Positions 6,440-6,442 of a DNA stretch of 6,442 nt are shown here, one piece after another. This DNA is from JBFMDH01 sp044868105. Its GTDB lineage: Bacteria > Acidobacteriota > Blastocatellia > UBA7656. Under the pieces are notes generated by a model. That model ran no database searches and was not told the origin of the DNA. It saw only the letters and a program-made list of their open reading frames with translations. Each line of letters begins with the position of its first letter. Positions within the stretch are counted from its first letter, which is position 1. The DNA lies in the NCBI GenBank assembly GCA_044868105.1, contig JBIOWC010000655.1, forward strand, positions 1-6,442, given 5' to 3'. Position numbers and translations under genes: made by a program.

Positions 6440-6442
6440 AAA

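Noticed and set aside
6061..6441. 126-residue plus-strand open frame opposite the DinB-like gene
   Set aside because: The minus-strand frame has a perfect ribosome binding site and family motifs; this frame has neither.

Overview
The window reads as a chromosomal segment of a Gram-negative-type bacterium, most likely an acidobacterium such as a member of the Blastocatellia, or a relative. The basis is indirect: moderate GC content, a Planctomycete/Acidobacteria-style exported c-type cytochrome protein, and a C-terminal domain on that protein that I associate with acidobacterial proteins. No marker gene for taxonomy is present, so this is an inference. All six recognisable genes lie on the minus strand, so transcription runs from high to low coordinates. 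I see no convincing plus-strand gene, no tRNA or rRNA, no CRISPR array and no transposase.

Layout in the direction of transcription: a complete DinB/YfiT-like four-helix-bundle protein (6428-5922) with a perfect ribosome binding site; a 134-nt gap holding a short open frame that ends in an ATGA overlap with the next gene; two ABC permeases of the nucleoside (BMP/Nup) family, NupP-like (5787-4705) and NupQ-like (4613-3672), separated by a 91-nt gap with a perfect 19-bp inverted repeat built on a heptad motif; a 209-nt gap; a large exported two-CXXCH protein (3462-1381, start corrected from the longest frame); a 285-nt gap with a possible terminator and a possible promoter; a trimeric-type purine nucleoside phosphorylase (1095-259); and, 56 nt further on, the first 67 codons of uridine kinase (202 to beyond base 1).

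Functionally this is mostly a nucleoside salvage locus. The two permeases would form the membrane channel of a nucleoside importer, the phosphorylase would split purine nucleosides to base and ribose-1-phosphate, and uridine kinase would phosphorylate uridine/cytidine to UMP/CMP. The ATPase and the BmpA-like substrate-binding lipoprotein that such an importer needs are not in the window. The cytochrome-like gene sits between the transport and enzyme genes without an obvious link to salvage. The points most worth a second look are the heptad/inverted-repeat element between the two permease genes, the fused architecture of the cytochrome-like protein, and the short frame upstream of nupP.
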